A stretch of 64,000 nucleotides of DNA, taken from assembly GCF_002159845.1 (NCBI RefSeq), contig NZ_NFJK01000008.1, positions 1 through 64,000 of the forward strand, in the 5' to 3' direction. This document shows, piece by piece, positions 34,887 to 43,667 of this stretch. Each line of letters begins with the position of its first letter. Position 1 is the stretch's first letter. Both the position numbers and the translations under genes were made by a program. The stretch comes from Anaeromassilibacillus sp. An250. Lineage in GTDB: Bacteria > Bacillota > Clostridia > Oscillospirales > Acutalibacteraceae. A model generated the notes under the pieces. The model saw only the letters and a program-made list of their open reading frames with translations. It had not been told where the DNA came from and ran no database searches.

Positions 34887-35468
34887 ATGCTGAACAAGGT
34901 ATGGGCGGCGATGATCGCAGTGAGTGTTTTTTGTGCTTTGGCGACCGGCCGCATGCAGCAGCTTTCGGAGGCTGTATTGGCGGGGGCCGGGAATGCGGTG
35001 CAATTAATTTTCGGGATGATGGGGATGATGTGCGCCTGGACAGGGCTGATGAAAATTGCAGACGCCGGAGGGCTCACCGCGATCCTTTCGCGCCTTCTGG
35101 CGCCGGTTTTGCGCCGTTTATTTCCCGCCTATCCGCCGGAAAGCCCTGCGGCAAAGGCCATCTGTATGAACATTACAGCGAATCTTTTGGGATTGGGGAA
35201 TGCAGCGACCCCGATGGGGCTCGCCGCTATGAAAGAGATGGCCGCGCAGAATCGCGGTTCGCATGTGGCGGATAATTCCATGGTGATGTTCGTCGTGCTG
35301 AATACGGCATCGCTTCAATTGATTCCAACGTTTATGGGGACGCTCCGGGCGCAGTATGGGTCCGCAGCGCCGTTCGACATTTTGCCCGCCGTGTGGATGG
35401 TTTCCGCCATCGCACTGGTTGCCGGCCTTTTGGCGGCGAAATTATTGGAGGGCTGCTCCATTGGATAA
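34887..35468 (+). CDS. spmA: Spore maturation protein A
   Basis: 193 residues from ATG 34887 (ATGGAGGAA site). Four to five membrane helices, with the conserved nucleoside-transporter gate type segment CMNITANLLGLGNAATPMGLAAMKEM near residue 92. SpmA and SpmB together are needed for forespore dehydration and heat resistance in Bacillus and Clostridium; a nucleoside/ion-type transport function is presumed. The spmB TTG start lies inside the last codons, so translation is coupled. This is evidence that the organism sporulates. Confidence 0.92.
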   Translation: MLNKVWAAMIAVSVFCALATGRMQQLSEAVLAGAGNAVQLIFGMMGMMCAWTGLMKIADAGGLTAILSRLLAPVLRRLFPAYPPESPAAKAICMNITANLLGLGNAATPMGLAAMKEMAAQNRGSHVADNSMVMFVVLNTASLQLIPTFMGTLRAQYGSAAPFDILPAVWMVSAIALVAGLLAAKLLEGCSIG

Positions 35469-35985
35469 ACTGGGAATATATGTGGTTCCGGTCGCCGTGC
35501 TGTTGATGGTGGCATTTGGTGTGGTCCGGCGGGTGCCGGTGTTTGACACCTTTGTAGAAGGGGCAAAAGAGGGATTGCAGTCGTGCTTTTCCATCCTTCC
35601 CACATTGGTGGGGCTGATTATGGCTGTCACGATGCTGAACGCATCCGGCGCTTTGGAGCTACTGGCTTCGTTCCTTGCTCCCGTGGCAACATTTTTGGGG
35701 ATTCCAGCAGATGTACTGCCGCTTGCACTCATTAAACCGGTTTCAGGAAGCGGGGCGACTGCGCTGTTGACACAGATCTTTGCAAAGGACGGGCCGGACA
35801 GCTTTGCGGGCCGCGTCGCCTCCGTAATGGCTGGTTCGACCGAGACGACCTTTTATTGCATCGCCGTTTACTATGGGGCGGTACAGATCAAAAAAACGCG
35901 GCATACTATTCCTGCGGCGTTAATCGCAGATCTAACTGCATTTTTCGTCGCTGGGCTTGCAGTGCGGTTGTTTTTTGGAACTTAA
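35461..35985 (+). CDS. spmB: Spore maturation protein B
   Basis: 174 residues from TTG 35461 (GGAGGG site 13 bases before), overlapping the spmA stop. The membrane protein carries the paired gate motif ALIKPVSGSGATALLTQI and AGSTETTFYCIAVYYGAV, both diagnostic of SpmB. It partners SpmA in the forespore. The longer open frame back to 35356 lies inside spmA and is not used. It is followed 17 bases later by feoB in the same direction. Confidence 0.92.
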   Translation: MDKLGIYVVPVAVLLMVAFGVVRRVPVFDTFVEGAKEGLQSCFSILPTLVGLIMAVTMLNASGALELLASFLAPVATFLGIPADVLPLALIKPVSGSGATALLTQIFAKDGPDSFAGRVASVMAGSTETTFYCIAVYYGAVQIKKTRHTIPAALIADLTAFFVAGLAVRLFFGT

Positions 35986-36002
35986 CCGGGGAGGAAGGAC
36001 AC

Positions 36003-37856
36003 ATGCAGGAAGGAGAAAAGAAACTCCGCGTTGTATTGGCAGGAAATCCAAATTGTGGAAAGACGACGTTGTTTAATCGGCTGACGGGGGATCACCAATA
36101 TGTGGGGAACTGGCCTGGCGTGACCGTTGAGAAAAAGACAGGAGGACGACGGGTTCATGGGGTACAACTCGAAATAACGGATTTGCCAGGGGTATATTCC
36201 TTAACGCCCAATTCCCCCGAGGAAATGATCGCGGACCGCCTTTTGCAGAGAGGGGAGATGGAGGTCGTTATCGATGTGGTTGACGCCACGAACCTGGAGC
36301 GGAACCTCTACCTCACCATGCAGCTTTTGGAGCGAAGGCTTCCAGTGGTGGTCGCCCTCAATCTGATGGACGAATTGCGGAGGGAGGGTGGAAGTATCAA
36401 CCGGCCGGCTTTGGAAAAGGCATTGGGGGTTCCGATAATTCCCATTTCGGCAGCAACCGGGGAGGGGATGGAAGAGCTCCTTTCAGGGGTGGTACATAGA
36501 GGGGAAATGTCTTCCTCATGTGCGAGGCCATTGTATCCCATTCCAGCACCGGACATGCCTGACTATGAAGAACAACTAGCGAAACGGCGGTACGGTGCGG
36601 CGGAATATGCCGTGAAACAGGGACTTCTTTTTAAGAAGCATCCAGGAAAACGTTTGAGTGACCGGGTTGACGCGATTGTCATGCATCGGTTTTTTGCGAT
36701 CCCCTTGTTCCTAGTGCTGATTTTCCTCGTCTTCTACCTTACCTTTGGCAGCGTAGGGGCCTTTTTCTCGGAAGGGTTGTCAGCCGGGTTTGTAGCGGTT
36801 TCGAAGCATGTGGAATGGCTGCTTACAATGGCAGGGGCATCGGAATGGGTGCGCAGTTTGGTCGTAGAGGGCATCCTCGCCGGACTGGGGGCGGTATCGG
36901 CGTTTTTTCCACAGATTGTCCTGCTGTTTTTCCTTCTCTCCCTGTTGGAAGACAGCGGCTATATGGCGCGGGCCGCCTTTATAATGGACGCGCCCATGCG
37001 AAAGCTCGGCTTATCCGGGAAAGCCTTTGTACCGCTGTTGATGGGGTTTGGATGCACGGTTCCAGCGGCAATGGGAACCCGAATTCTGGAAAACCAGAAG
37101 GATCGCCGCCTGACGCTCTTAACGCTTCCGTTTCTATCGTGCAGTGCGAAAATGCCCGTCTATTCGCTGTTTATCGCCACCTTTTTTTCCAGGTGGGGAC
37201 CGGTTGTGATGTTTGGCGTTTATCTGCTGGGGATTCTGCTGGGAGCGCTGTCGGCATGGTTTTTCCAAAAGACCGTTTTAAAAGGAGAAGAGGCACCCTT
37301 TGTGATGGAATTGCCTCCTTACCGGCTACCCACTTGGAAGAGTTTGCGCATCCATGTTTGGGAGCGCGTCAAGGACTTTTTCAAAAGGGCAGGGACGGTT
37401 CTGCTGTGTGCAACCGTTTTCGTCTGGGTTCTGCGTTCATTCTCGCCTCAATTGCAATATGTGACGGATAGCTCACAGAGCATCCTCGCGGTAGTGGGTG
37501 GGTGGATTGCTCCCCTATTCCGACTGTGTGGGTTTGCCGATTGGCGTGCCGCCGTGTCCCTGGTGACCGGATTGGTGGCAAAGGAGAGCATTGTCAGTAC
37601 AATGGGGGTGCTGTACGGCGGGGAGATGGGGCTTGCAGGCGCCTTGGCCGAGGCATTTGCCCCGCTTTCGGCCGGTTCCTTTCTGCTGTTTGTACTGCTC
37701 TATACGCCGTGTGTAGCTGCCATTTCCGCGATTCATCGGGAGATGGGCAGCTTCAAATGGACGGCTGTATGCGTGGTTTGGCAGCTGTCCGTGGCGTGGT
37801 ATGTTTCCGCGCTCTTTTACCAGACTGGTATGCTTCTCCTAAAACTATTTTCATAA
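36003..37856 (+). CDS. feoB: Ferrous iron transporter B
   Basis: 617 residues from ATG 36003 (GGGGAGGAAGG site). The N-terminal GTPase domain has G1 GNPNCGKT (14-21), the switch I Thr in PGVTVEKK, G3 DLPG and G4 NLMD. About eight membrane helices follow, with the two Gate motifs (GFGCTVPAAMGTR and YTPCVAAISAIHRE). It imports Fe2+ into the cytoplasm. No feoA gene is next to it, which is unusual. Instead it is probably co-transcribed with spmA-spmB. It is rather short for the family, mainly in the linker after the G domain. Confidence 0.94.
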   Translation: MQEGEKKLRVVLAGNPNCGKTTLFNRLTGDHQYVGNWPGVTVEKKTGGRRVHGVQLEITDLPGVYSLTPNSPEEMIADRLLQRGEMEVVIDVVDATNLERNLYLTMQLLERRLPVVVALNLMDELRREGGSINRPALEKALGVPIIPISAATGEGMEELLSGVVHRGEMSSSCARPLYPIPAPDMPDYEEQLAKRRYGAAEYAVKQGLLFKKHPGKRLSDRVDAIVMHRFFAIPLFLVLIFLVFYLTFGSVGAFFSEGLSAGFVAVSKHVEWLLTMAGASEWVRSLVVEGILAGLGAVSAFFPQIVLLFFLLSLLEDSGYMARAAFIMDAPMRKLGLSGKAFVPLLMGFGCTVPAAMGTRILENQKDRRLTLLTLPFLSCSAKMPVYSLFIATFFSRWGPVVMFGVYLLGILLGALSAWFFQKTVLKGEEAPFVMELPPYRLPTWKSLRIHVWERVKDFFKRAGTVLLCATVFVWVLRSFSPQLQYVTDSSQSILAVVGGWIAPLFRLCGFADWRAAVSLVTGLVAKESIVSTMGVLYGGEMGLAGALAEAFAPLSAGSFLLFVLLYTPCVAAISAIHREMGSFKWTAVCVVWQLSVAWYVSALFYQTGMLLLKLFS

Positions 37857-37861
37857 TAAAC

Positions 37862-37901
37862 AAAGCAGCTTCGTGGAAAACTTCCGTGAAGCTGCTTTTT
37901 A
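37862..37901. terminator. Bidirectional terminator between feoB and the YhfC-like gene
   Basis: Stem AAAGCAGCTTC/GAAGCTGCTTT with a loop of about 15 bases. A T run follows on the plus strand and an A-rich flank serves the minus strand. It lies between convergent genes. Confidence 0.85.
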
Positions 37902-37910
37902 ATCGCTATT

Positions 37911-38699
37911 TTAGAATGCATAAGCGTTTTCCCTTGGGAAGGATTTGCGCACGTGCAAGACATAAGCGAGCGATAGGAGTCCCAAAAGGAGAAGCACGCC
38001 TTCACAAATCCATATGTTACTGTATTGTACCAAGAATGTAGCGGCCACATTGAACGCTGTATGGGCGAGCAAGGCGAACAGCCAGTAGCGGAACGAATGC
38101 CTGCGATTGACACCGTAGAAAATCAGCACAGAAGCAAAAACATGGAAGAGCACCGCAGAGATGCGCTCCACAATTCCCAAATAGATGCTAGCGGTGGACA
38201 CGGAGGCCAATGCAGCTGTGATCTGCTGGAGCATCTCAGCGGAGCCTGATGCGGCCGCTCCCAAAGAGCCGCTGTTAATCATCACACAGTAGAGGAGGTT
38301 GCCGATGGAGCTAAGGCCCACCAGCAAAACCACCTCGCAGAGCCCATGCCCCAGGCCAAAAGAGACTGCGTCGCGGTAGCTGCGCCGCCCCTTGCAGAAA
38401 CATTTTGCGCCCAACAGGCGGGCAGATTCTTCAAACAGCCCGGCGGAAGCACTGAGTAAAATGAGATACAAAAGCATCTGTTGTTGCGCAAAAGTAAGGA
38501 ACCAGCCCTGTGTGGAGAGAATACTTAAAAGCGGGATACGCAGTAGAATCTGTGAAACAAAAAACGCGAGTACACCGATGAGCAAAGGGCATAGCGAAAT
38601 TGCCCGCCGGATCGCAAGGAGGACCAGAAGTAAAAGGGGGAATAGCACTGTAAAAAAAGAAGAAATTCCAAATGCAATAAGTATTTCTGTTGGAATCAT
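37911..38699 (-). CDS. YhfC-family membrane protein (putative intramembrane metalloprotease)
   Basis: 262 residues with about seven membrane helices. The paired acidic motif FEESARLLG (near residue 90), then SFGLGHGLCEVVLLVG and HVFASVLIFYGV with conserved histidines, match the YhfC/PrsW-like group, in which Glu and His residues are proposed to bind zinc within the membrane. The catalytic role is predicted from the family only. An AAAGGAGATG site precedes the start. It is a single gene, convergent with feoB. Confidence 0.78.
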   Translation of the reverse strand: MIPTEILIAFGISSFFTVLFPLLLLVLLAIRRAISLCPLLIGVLAFFVSQILLRIPLLSILSTQGWFLTFAQQQMLLYLILLSASAGLFEESARLLGAKCFCKGRRSYRDAVSFGLGHGLCEVVLLVGLSSIGNLLYCVMINSGSLGAAASGSAEMLQQITAALASVSTASIYLGIVERISAVLFHVFASVLIFYGVNRRHSFRYWLFALLAHTAFNVAATFLVQYSNIWICEGVLLLLGLLSLAYVLHVRKSFPRENAYAF

Positions 38700-38898
38700 G
38701 ACGATTCATCTCCTTTGTGCCCCATTTTAGCATGGTTATTATAAAAATACTAGAGGGAATGCGATCGATTGGGCAATTTCCTTTTGATTAAGTTAGCAAA
38801 CAATTCTCTACATGCGGCCAGCCGATGTAATTTTCCCAAAATCGGTTTCTGCAATCTGAAAAAATGGTGAACTTTTGTAAAAGAAGACAAGTTGGGCC

Positions 38899-38927
38899 TT
38901 GCGTTTTTGCGCAAAATACGATATAAT
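38899..38927 (+). promoter_or_regulatory. Promoter of the SRP RNA gene
   Basis: TTGCGT (38899-38904), a 17-base spacer and a consensus TATAAT (38922-38927). This predicts an RNA start near 38934. The glyA promoter at 55057 uses the same two hexamers and spacing. Confidence 0.8.
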
Positions 38928-38933
38928 ATCCAG

Positions 38934-39200
38934 GTCAAGGGATGACCCTTGGAGAAGCAAGGCAGGAATTGCGTGTAACAGGATATGCAGGCGGGCGGGC
39001 TCTGTGCGACGGAGCGCCGTGAACCATGTCAGGCGGGGAACCGAGCAGCATTAAGCGGAAGAGCCCGTGCGATGCAGGTGGTCCGTTCGTCTGCATATCC
39101 CGGTACACGATACCGTCGCGAGGCGGCTGTCCTTGCTTTCCGTTTGTATACGGGCTGTCCGGAAGATACAGGAGGCGGTTGTGCGTCTTAGATTGGCGTA
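38934..39200 (+). ncRNA. ffs: Signal recognition particle RNA (large, Gram-positive type)
   Basis: The conserved apical domain is present at about 39020-39060: GTGAACCATGTCAGG, then GGGAACCGAGCAGC and TTAAGCGG, which bind Ffh. Flanking strands pair into the long helix: GGGCTCT with AGAGCCC, GGATATGCAGGCG with CGTCTGCATATCC, and GAAGCAAGGCAG with CTGTCCTTGCTTTC. The 5' end is set from the promoter; the 3' end is approximate. Position just before dnaX is the usual one in Firmicutes. The RNA forms SRP with Ffh to target membrane and secreted proteins. Confidence 0.9.
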
Positions 39201-39286
39201 TTCTTTTGTGACGAAGGTGTTTGTTTAAGAAGAGCACAGCGGGTTGATAGGCTTCTATTCGCGGAAATCTAGAGAGAGGTGCGCAT

Positions 39287-40933
39287 ATGTATAAGGTCTT
39301 GTACCGAAAGTGGCGGCCGCAGGTCTTTGCGGACGTAGTAGGGCAGCCACAGGTCACCGTAACGCTCAAAAATGAGCTGATGGCTGGCCGGATTGCGCAC
39401 GCGTACCTCTTCACAGGATCGCGCGGAACAGGAAAGACCACCTGCGCGAAGATTCTGGCAAAGGCGGTCAACTGTCTCGAGCTGCACGGCGGCGACCCTT
39501 GTGGGTCGTGCGAAATCTGCCGCGGAATCGAAAATGGTTCCGTGATGGATATCGTGGAGATTGACGCTGCCAGCAACAACGGCGTGGATAACATCCGTAT
39601 GTTGCGGGAAGAGGCGAATTTCACCCCGGCTGCCGCCAAATACCGTGTTTATATCATCGACGAAGTACACATGCTGTCCACAGGGGCGTTTAATGCGCTG
39701 TTGAAGACGCTGGAAGAGCCGCCAGAGCATGTGATTTTCATCCTTGCAACCACAGAGGTCCACAAGCTTCCCGCCACAATCCTGTCCCGATGCCAGCGGT
39801 TCGACTTCCGGCGGATCCCTCCGCAGGAAATCGCCGGGCGGTTGGCCTATGTAGCGGAGCAGGAAGGGGCTGTTTTGGAGGAGCAGGCAGGCTTGCTGCT
39901 TGCTCGATTGGCGGACGGCGCTCTTCGCGATGCGCTTTCCCTCTTAGATCAGTGCCTTGGGCGGAGCAAACAGGTTACGCTGGACGTTGTTCAGGAGACG
40001 GTTGGGCTTGTTGGGCGCGACCATCTATTTGCCTTATCCGAAGCCGTGCGCAAGCAGGATTCGTCTTCCGCATTGGAGACGATCGACCGCCTGCACAATG
40101 CGTCCAAGGACATGGCGCGCCTTTGTGAGGAGCTTTCCTCCCACTACCGCGGGTTGATGTTGATTAAAACGATGAAGGACGCGCGGGGTATTCTCGCTGT
40201 ATCGGACGATGAATTTGAGCAGATGACCAAGCAGGCGCTTTCCACCCCTCTATCGGAGATCTTACACGGTCTCGATACGCTGCAAGGGGCTTTAGACAAG
40301 ATGTATCGCGGCGGCGACCGCCGTGTCGAGCTGGAAATGGCGCTGATCAAGCTTTGCTCGCCGGAATTGGATGATTCGAATGCCGCTTTGATCCGGCGGA
40401 TCGAGGCATTGGAGCGGGGCAATCCCCGCCTAGCGGCTTCGAAGGCAAAGCAGACGGAGCCTATTGTGCAAAGCCCTGAGGAACCAAAACAGGAAGGGCA
40501 GCCAAGCGTAGTTCCATTGCCGGACGAGCTTCCCCCAAAAAAAGAGGAAGCTGTTTTACCTCCCCCTATAAGGCCATCGGTTGCGGCCAACCCCCAGAAG
40601 CCTCTTGAAGAAGGTGCAACCCGCTTGGCTGAATGGCCGGAGATTTTGCGTATCTTAAAAGAATATTCGGTTGCGATATCAGCGGCGTTCACCGGTTCTT
40701 CGGCATATGTCAACGGCGATTATGTGTTGATTGACGCCAAGGAAATGGCCTTTGAGCTGCTCCGCAAGTCTTCGCAGCGCGATAAGATGCGCGAGGCGAT
40801 CCAGCAGGTCACCGGACGCGTCTATAAACTAGGCCCTTATCGTGCAAAGAAACAGGAAGAGGCCGAAGTTGACCCTCTATTGAAATTGGCTGGAGAAGCG
40901 GAAGAGGCGGGAATCCCTGTGACACGGACGTAA
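39287..40933 (+). CDS. dnaX: DNA polymerase III subunits gamma/tau
   Basis: 548 residues starting MYKVLYRKWRPQVFADVVGQ. Walker A GSRGTGKTT (44-52), the zinc-binding Cys set around CLELHGGDPCGSCEIC, Walker B VYIIDEVHML and the SRC motif LSRCQRF are all present. The region from about 370 to 440 is Pro/Glu-rich (a flexible linker), followed by a C-terminal tau-like domain. It is the clamp loader ATPase of the replisome. It is followed by ybaB and recR, the standard dnaX-ybaB-recR order. Confidence 0.96.
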   Translation: MYKVLYRKWRPQVFADVVGQPQVTVTLKNELMAGRIAHAYLFTGSRGTGKTTCAKILAKAVNCLELHGGDPCGSCEICRGIENGSVMDIVEIDAASNNGVDNIRMLREEANFTPAAAKYRVYIIDEVHMLSTGAFNALLKTLEEPPEHVIFILATTEVHKLPATILSRCQRFDFRRIPPQEIAGRLAYVAEQEGAVLEEQAGLLLARLADGALRDALSLLDQCLGRSKQVTLDVVQETVGLVGRDHLFALSEAVRKQDSSSALETIDRLHNASKDMARLCEELSSHYRGLMLIKTMKDARGILAVSDDEFEQMTKQALSTPLSEILHGLDTLQGALDKMYRGGDRRVELEMALIKLCSPELDDSNAALIRRIEALERGNPRLAASKAKQTEPIVQSPEEPKQEGQPSVVPLPDELPPKKEEAVLPPPIRPSVAANPQKPLEEGATRLAEWPEILRILKEYSVAISAAFTGSSAYVNGDYVLIDAKEMAFELLRKSSQRDKMREAIQQVTGRVYKLGPYRAKKQEEAEVDPLLKLAGEAEEAGIPVTRT

Positions 40934-41033
40934 CTGCGGCCGGACAAACGGGAAATGAAGATGTGTTCTCATCAATTTGATAAAATAGAACGCCCATTTG
41001 GGCAAAGAATCTTTTGAAAAGGAGTTTTGATTT

Positions 41034-41384
41034 ATGAAGGCAAGATTACCCCAGGGATACGGCGGAGGCGGAGCAGCAAATATCCAGCAGCTCGCTCGTC
41101 AGGCCCAAAAAATTCAGGAGGAGATGGATGCGGCCAGCGCAGAGCTGGATCAGAAGTTATATACAGCGACTTCCGGCGGCGACGCTGTGAAGGCTACAGT
41201 CAGCGGCAGCTTGGAAGTACAGTCCATCGAGATTAAGCCTGAAGTGGTCGATCCCGAAGATGTAGAGATGCTGGCGGATCTGGTCCGTGCAGCTGTCAAC
41301 GAGGCGCTGCGCGCGGCTTCCGAAGAGAAGGCGGAGAAGATGGAAAAGATCTCCGGCGGCTTCAACATGCCGGGCCTCCTGTAA
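41034..41384 (+). CDS. YbaB/EbfC-family nucleoid-associated protein
   Basis: 116 residues. A Gly-rich start (RLPQGYGGGGAANI) leads to a helix (QQLARQAQKIQEEMD), a central beta sheet (GDAVKATVSGSLEVQSIEI) and a C-terminal helix with the typical SGGFNMPGL end. The protein dimerises and binds DNA. An AAAAGGAG site precedes it. Location between dnaX and recR is conserved. Confidence 0.93.
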   Translation: MKARLPQGYGGGGAANIQQLARQAQKIQEEMDAASAELDQKLYTATSGGDAVKATVSGSLEVQSIEIKPEVVDPEDVEMLADLVRAAVNEALRAASEEKAEKMEKISGGFNMPGLL

Positions 41385-41387
41385 AGA

Positions 41388-41990
41388 ATGCCCTCATATA
41401 ATGTTGCCCCGCTGTCGCGTCTGATTGAGCAATTTGAGAAATTGCCCGGTATTGGGCATAAAAGCGCTCAGCGGCTGGCCTACTATGTTTTGGGCCTATC
41501 CAAAGAAGGTGCAGAGGCATTTGCCAACGCCATTTTGGATGCGCATGAAAAAATCCATTATTGCAAAATTTGCTGCAACTTAACCGATCAGGAATTGTGC
41601 CCTGTGTGCCGCAACGAAGCGAGGGACAAGTCCATCATTTGTGTGGTGGAGGACCCGCGTGATGTGATTGCACTGGAGCGCACCAACGAATTCAATGCCA
41701 CTTACCACGTCCTTCACGGCGTGATTTCCCCGCTCAGCGGGGTGGGGCCAGATCAGCTCTGCATCAAGGAGCTACTGGCGCGCGTTCATGCGGGTGGGGT
41801 CCAGGAGGTCATTATGGCCACCAATCCCACGGTGGAGGGGGAAGCGACCGCCATGTATATTTCCCGGCTGCTCAAGCCGCTGGGGGTAAAGGTGACACGC
41901 CTCGCATATGGGATCCCGGTGGGCGGCGATTTGGAATATGCGGATGAAGTAACCCTATCCCGCGCGATCGAAGGGCGCAGCGAGATTTGA
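41388..41990 (+). CDS. recR: Recombination protein RecR
   Basis: 200 residues. A helix-hairpin-helix ([20 protein letters not shown]), a Cys4 zinc finger ([16 protein letters not shown]), a Toprim domain ([17 protein letters not shown], then [15 protein letters not shown]) and a C-terminal [16 protein letters not shown] segment are all in order. With RecO and RecF it loads RecA in gap repair. It starts 3 bases after the ybaB stop and is followed by a strong terminator. Confidence 0.96.
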   Translation: MPSYNVAPLSRLIEQFEKLPGIGHKSAQRLAYYVLGLSKEGAEAFANAILDAHEKIHYCKICCNLTDQELCPVCRNEARDKSIICVVEDPRDVIALERTNEFNATYHVLHGVISPLSGVGPDQLCIKELLARVHAGGVQEVIMATNPTVEGEATAMYISRLLKPLGVKVTRLAYGIPVGGDLEYADEVTLSRAIEGRSEI

Positions 41991-42001
41991 ACAGAATCAC
42001 T

Positions 42002-42046
42002 AATCCCCGGCAGGGAAGGAGAAATCCTTCGTTGCCGGGGATTTTT
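42002..42046 (+). terminator. Intrinsic terminator after recR
   Basis: Stem AATCCCCGGCA/TGCCGGGGATT with an internal GAAGGA/TCCTTC stem and a T run; it ends the dnaX-ybaB-recR unit. Confidence 0.93.
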
Positions 42047-42170
42047 CGATCATAGGACTGATTGCTCGAAACGAAATAATGATAAAGTATAGAAAAAATT
42101 GTAAGGGACTAACTTTTGCCAGTGTTCGCCGATCTAAAGAGTAGAAAAAGCAACAGGAAGGAGGGGCATT

Positions 42171-42665
42171 ATGAAGGAGGAGTTGCGCGAACAAATTGTT
42201 AGCTATTTGCTGGAAAATCAGGATAAATTTTACCGGCTTGCCTTTTCCTATGTCCATAATGCGGATGCAGCCCTCGATATTGTACAGAATGCGATTGTCA
42301 AGGCATTGGAGCATTATACCTCGATTCGCAACACCGACTATGTGAAGACCTGGTTCTACCGGGTTTTGGTCAATGAATGCTTAACCGCGCTGCAGAAGGG
42401 AAAACGGGAATATTCCTATGAGCCAGGGGATTTGCAGCGCATTCAAGATACGCCGGTGGAGGAAGACCACCAGGCGATGGAAATTTATGAACAGGTGCAA
42501 AAGCTCCCGGAAAAGATGAAAACCGTAGTGGTCCTGCGTTTTTATGAGGATTTCTCCTTGGCAGAGATCGCCAAGGTAACGGGGGCGAAGCTTAGCACAG
42601 TGAAATACCGTCTCTATTCGGCGCTGAAACAAATCAAGATGACTTACGAGGAGGGATTGGCATGA
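42171..42665 (+). CDS. ECF-type RNA polymerase sigma factor (SigV-like)
   Basis: 164 residues. Region 2 (YRLAFSYVHNADAALDIVQNAIVKALEHY, KTWFYRVLVNECL) and region 4 (ALKQIKMTY, with LAEIAKVTGAKLSTVKYRL as helix-turn-helix) are clear; region 3 is absent, as in ECF factors. The gene overlaps the anti-sigma gene by 4 bases, and that partner has a DUF3298-like domain, which points to the SigV/RsiV pair that answers to lysozyme or cell-wall stress. A good GGAGG site (GAAGGAGGGGC) precedes it. Confidence 0.92.
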   Translation: MKEELREQIVSYLLENQDKFYRLAFSYVHNADAALDIVQNAIVKALEHYTSIRNTDYVKTWFYRVLVNECLTALQKGKREYSYEPGDLQRIQDTPVEEDHQAMEIYEQVQKLPEKMKTVVVLRFYEDFSLAEIAKVTGAKLSTVKYRLYSALKQIKMTYEEGLA

Positions 42666-43549
42666 ACAAAGAAGATCGTATCCGTGATTCCAAAAAGATT
42701 TATGATGCGACAGAAATTCCCAGCGAACTTTCAGAGACGGTTCATCAAGCCATACAACAAACACAATTGAGAAAAGGAGAAAACGAAATGCATCTATTCA
42801 AACGGTATGGAAAACGAGTAGCGGCTACGGCAGCGTGTTTGGTGATCTGTTTCGTTGCAGCATTGAATGTCAGCGAACCCTTTGCAGCAGCAGTTGCCAA
42901 GGTTCCGGTGGTGGGAGGCATTGTCCAAGTCGTCACCTGGAGAAGCTACGTTCAGGAGGACGAGGATAAGACCATTCAGATGGAAGTCCCTCAGATTGAA
43001 GGAGAAGAAGACAGCGGCGTTGTAGCCGATGTAAATGCAGAAATCCAGAAGATTGTGGATGACTACAAAGCGCAGGCGGAACAGCAAATCGCGGAGTACA
43101 AAGAGGCGTTCATTGCAACAGGAGGCACGGAGGAAGAATTTGCACAGAAGGATATCAAGGTTGATGTTCAGTACGATGTGAAATACCAGTCGGATACGCG
43201 CCTTTCTCTGGAACTTACGGCAAACGAGAACTGGTGCAATGCGTATAACGTGCAATATTTCTACAACATCGACTTAAAAGACGACAAGGCGCTGACCTTG
43301 GAGGATATCCTGGGAGAGGATTATGTCTCTATTGCGAATGCGAGCATCCGAGAGCAGATGCAGCAGCGTATGGCAGAGGACGAGAATCTGGTTTACTGGG
43401 ATGGCAGTGACGGAATCGAAGGATTTACCACGGTGGATGAAAATACCAAATTCTATTTGAATGAAAAAGGAAATCCGGTTGTGGTGTTCGCCGCTTATGA
43501 GATTGCCCCGGGCGCCTTCGGTGCACAGGAATTTGAAATTGTTCCGTAA
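42662..43549 (+). CDS. RsiV-like anti-sigma factor
   Basis: 295 residues. The cytoplasmic N-terminal segment (1-50) should bind the sigma factor; one membrane helix (about 53-70) and a secreted DUF3298-type domain (about 95-295) follow, with its typical KALTLEDILGED and a terminal PGAFGAQEFEI strand. In Bacillus RsiV binds lysozyme outside and is then cleaved to free SigV. Whether lysozyme is the signal here is inference. It ends with a strong terminator. Confidence 0.88.
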   Translation: MNKEDRIRDSKKIYDATEIPSELSETVHQAIQQTQLRKGENEMHLFKRYGKRVAATAACLVICFVAALNVSEPFAAAVAKVPVVGGIVQVVTWRSYVQEDEDKTIQMEVPQIEGEEDSGVVADVNAEIQKIVDDYKAQAEQQIAEYKEAFIATGGTEEEFAQKDIKVDVQYDVKYQSDTRLSLELTANENWCNAYNVQYFYNIDLKDDKALTLEDILGEDYVSIANASIREQMQQRMAEDENLVYWDGSDGIEGFTTVDENTKFYLNEKGNPVVVFAAYEIAPGAFGAQEFEIVP

Positions 43550-43552
43550 AAC

Positions 43553-43592
43553 AAAAATCTTCAGTAGGATTTCTTCCTACTGAAGATTTTTT
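43553..43592 (+). terminator. Intrinsic terminator after the sigma/anti-sigma operon
   Basis: A near-perfect 16-bp stem with a 5-base loop and T run (AAAATCTTCAGTAGGA pairing with TCCTACTGAAGATTTT). Confidence 0.95.
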
Positions 43593-43623
43593 GCACACTT
43601 CTTTCCCTTTCCTCTTTGGATTA

Positions 43624-43632
43624 TGCTATACT
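43624..43632 (+). promoter_or_regulatory. Extended -10 promoter for the Crp/Fnr gene
   Basis: TG-C-TATACT at about 43624-43632, 36 bases before the ATG at 43668. No clear -35 is needed for an extended -10 promoter. Confidence 0.5.
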
Positions 43633-43667
43633 GGGTATACAATGTTACGAGGAAAAGGGGAGTGCAT

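Noticed and set aside
38935-39639. Minus-strand open frame across the SRP RNA and the start of dnaX
   Set aside because: The region is explained by the SRP RNA structure and the dnaX coding frame.
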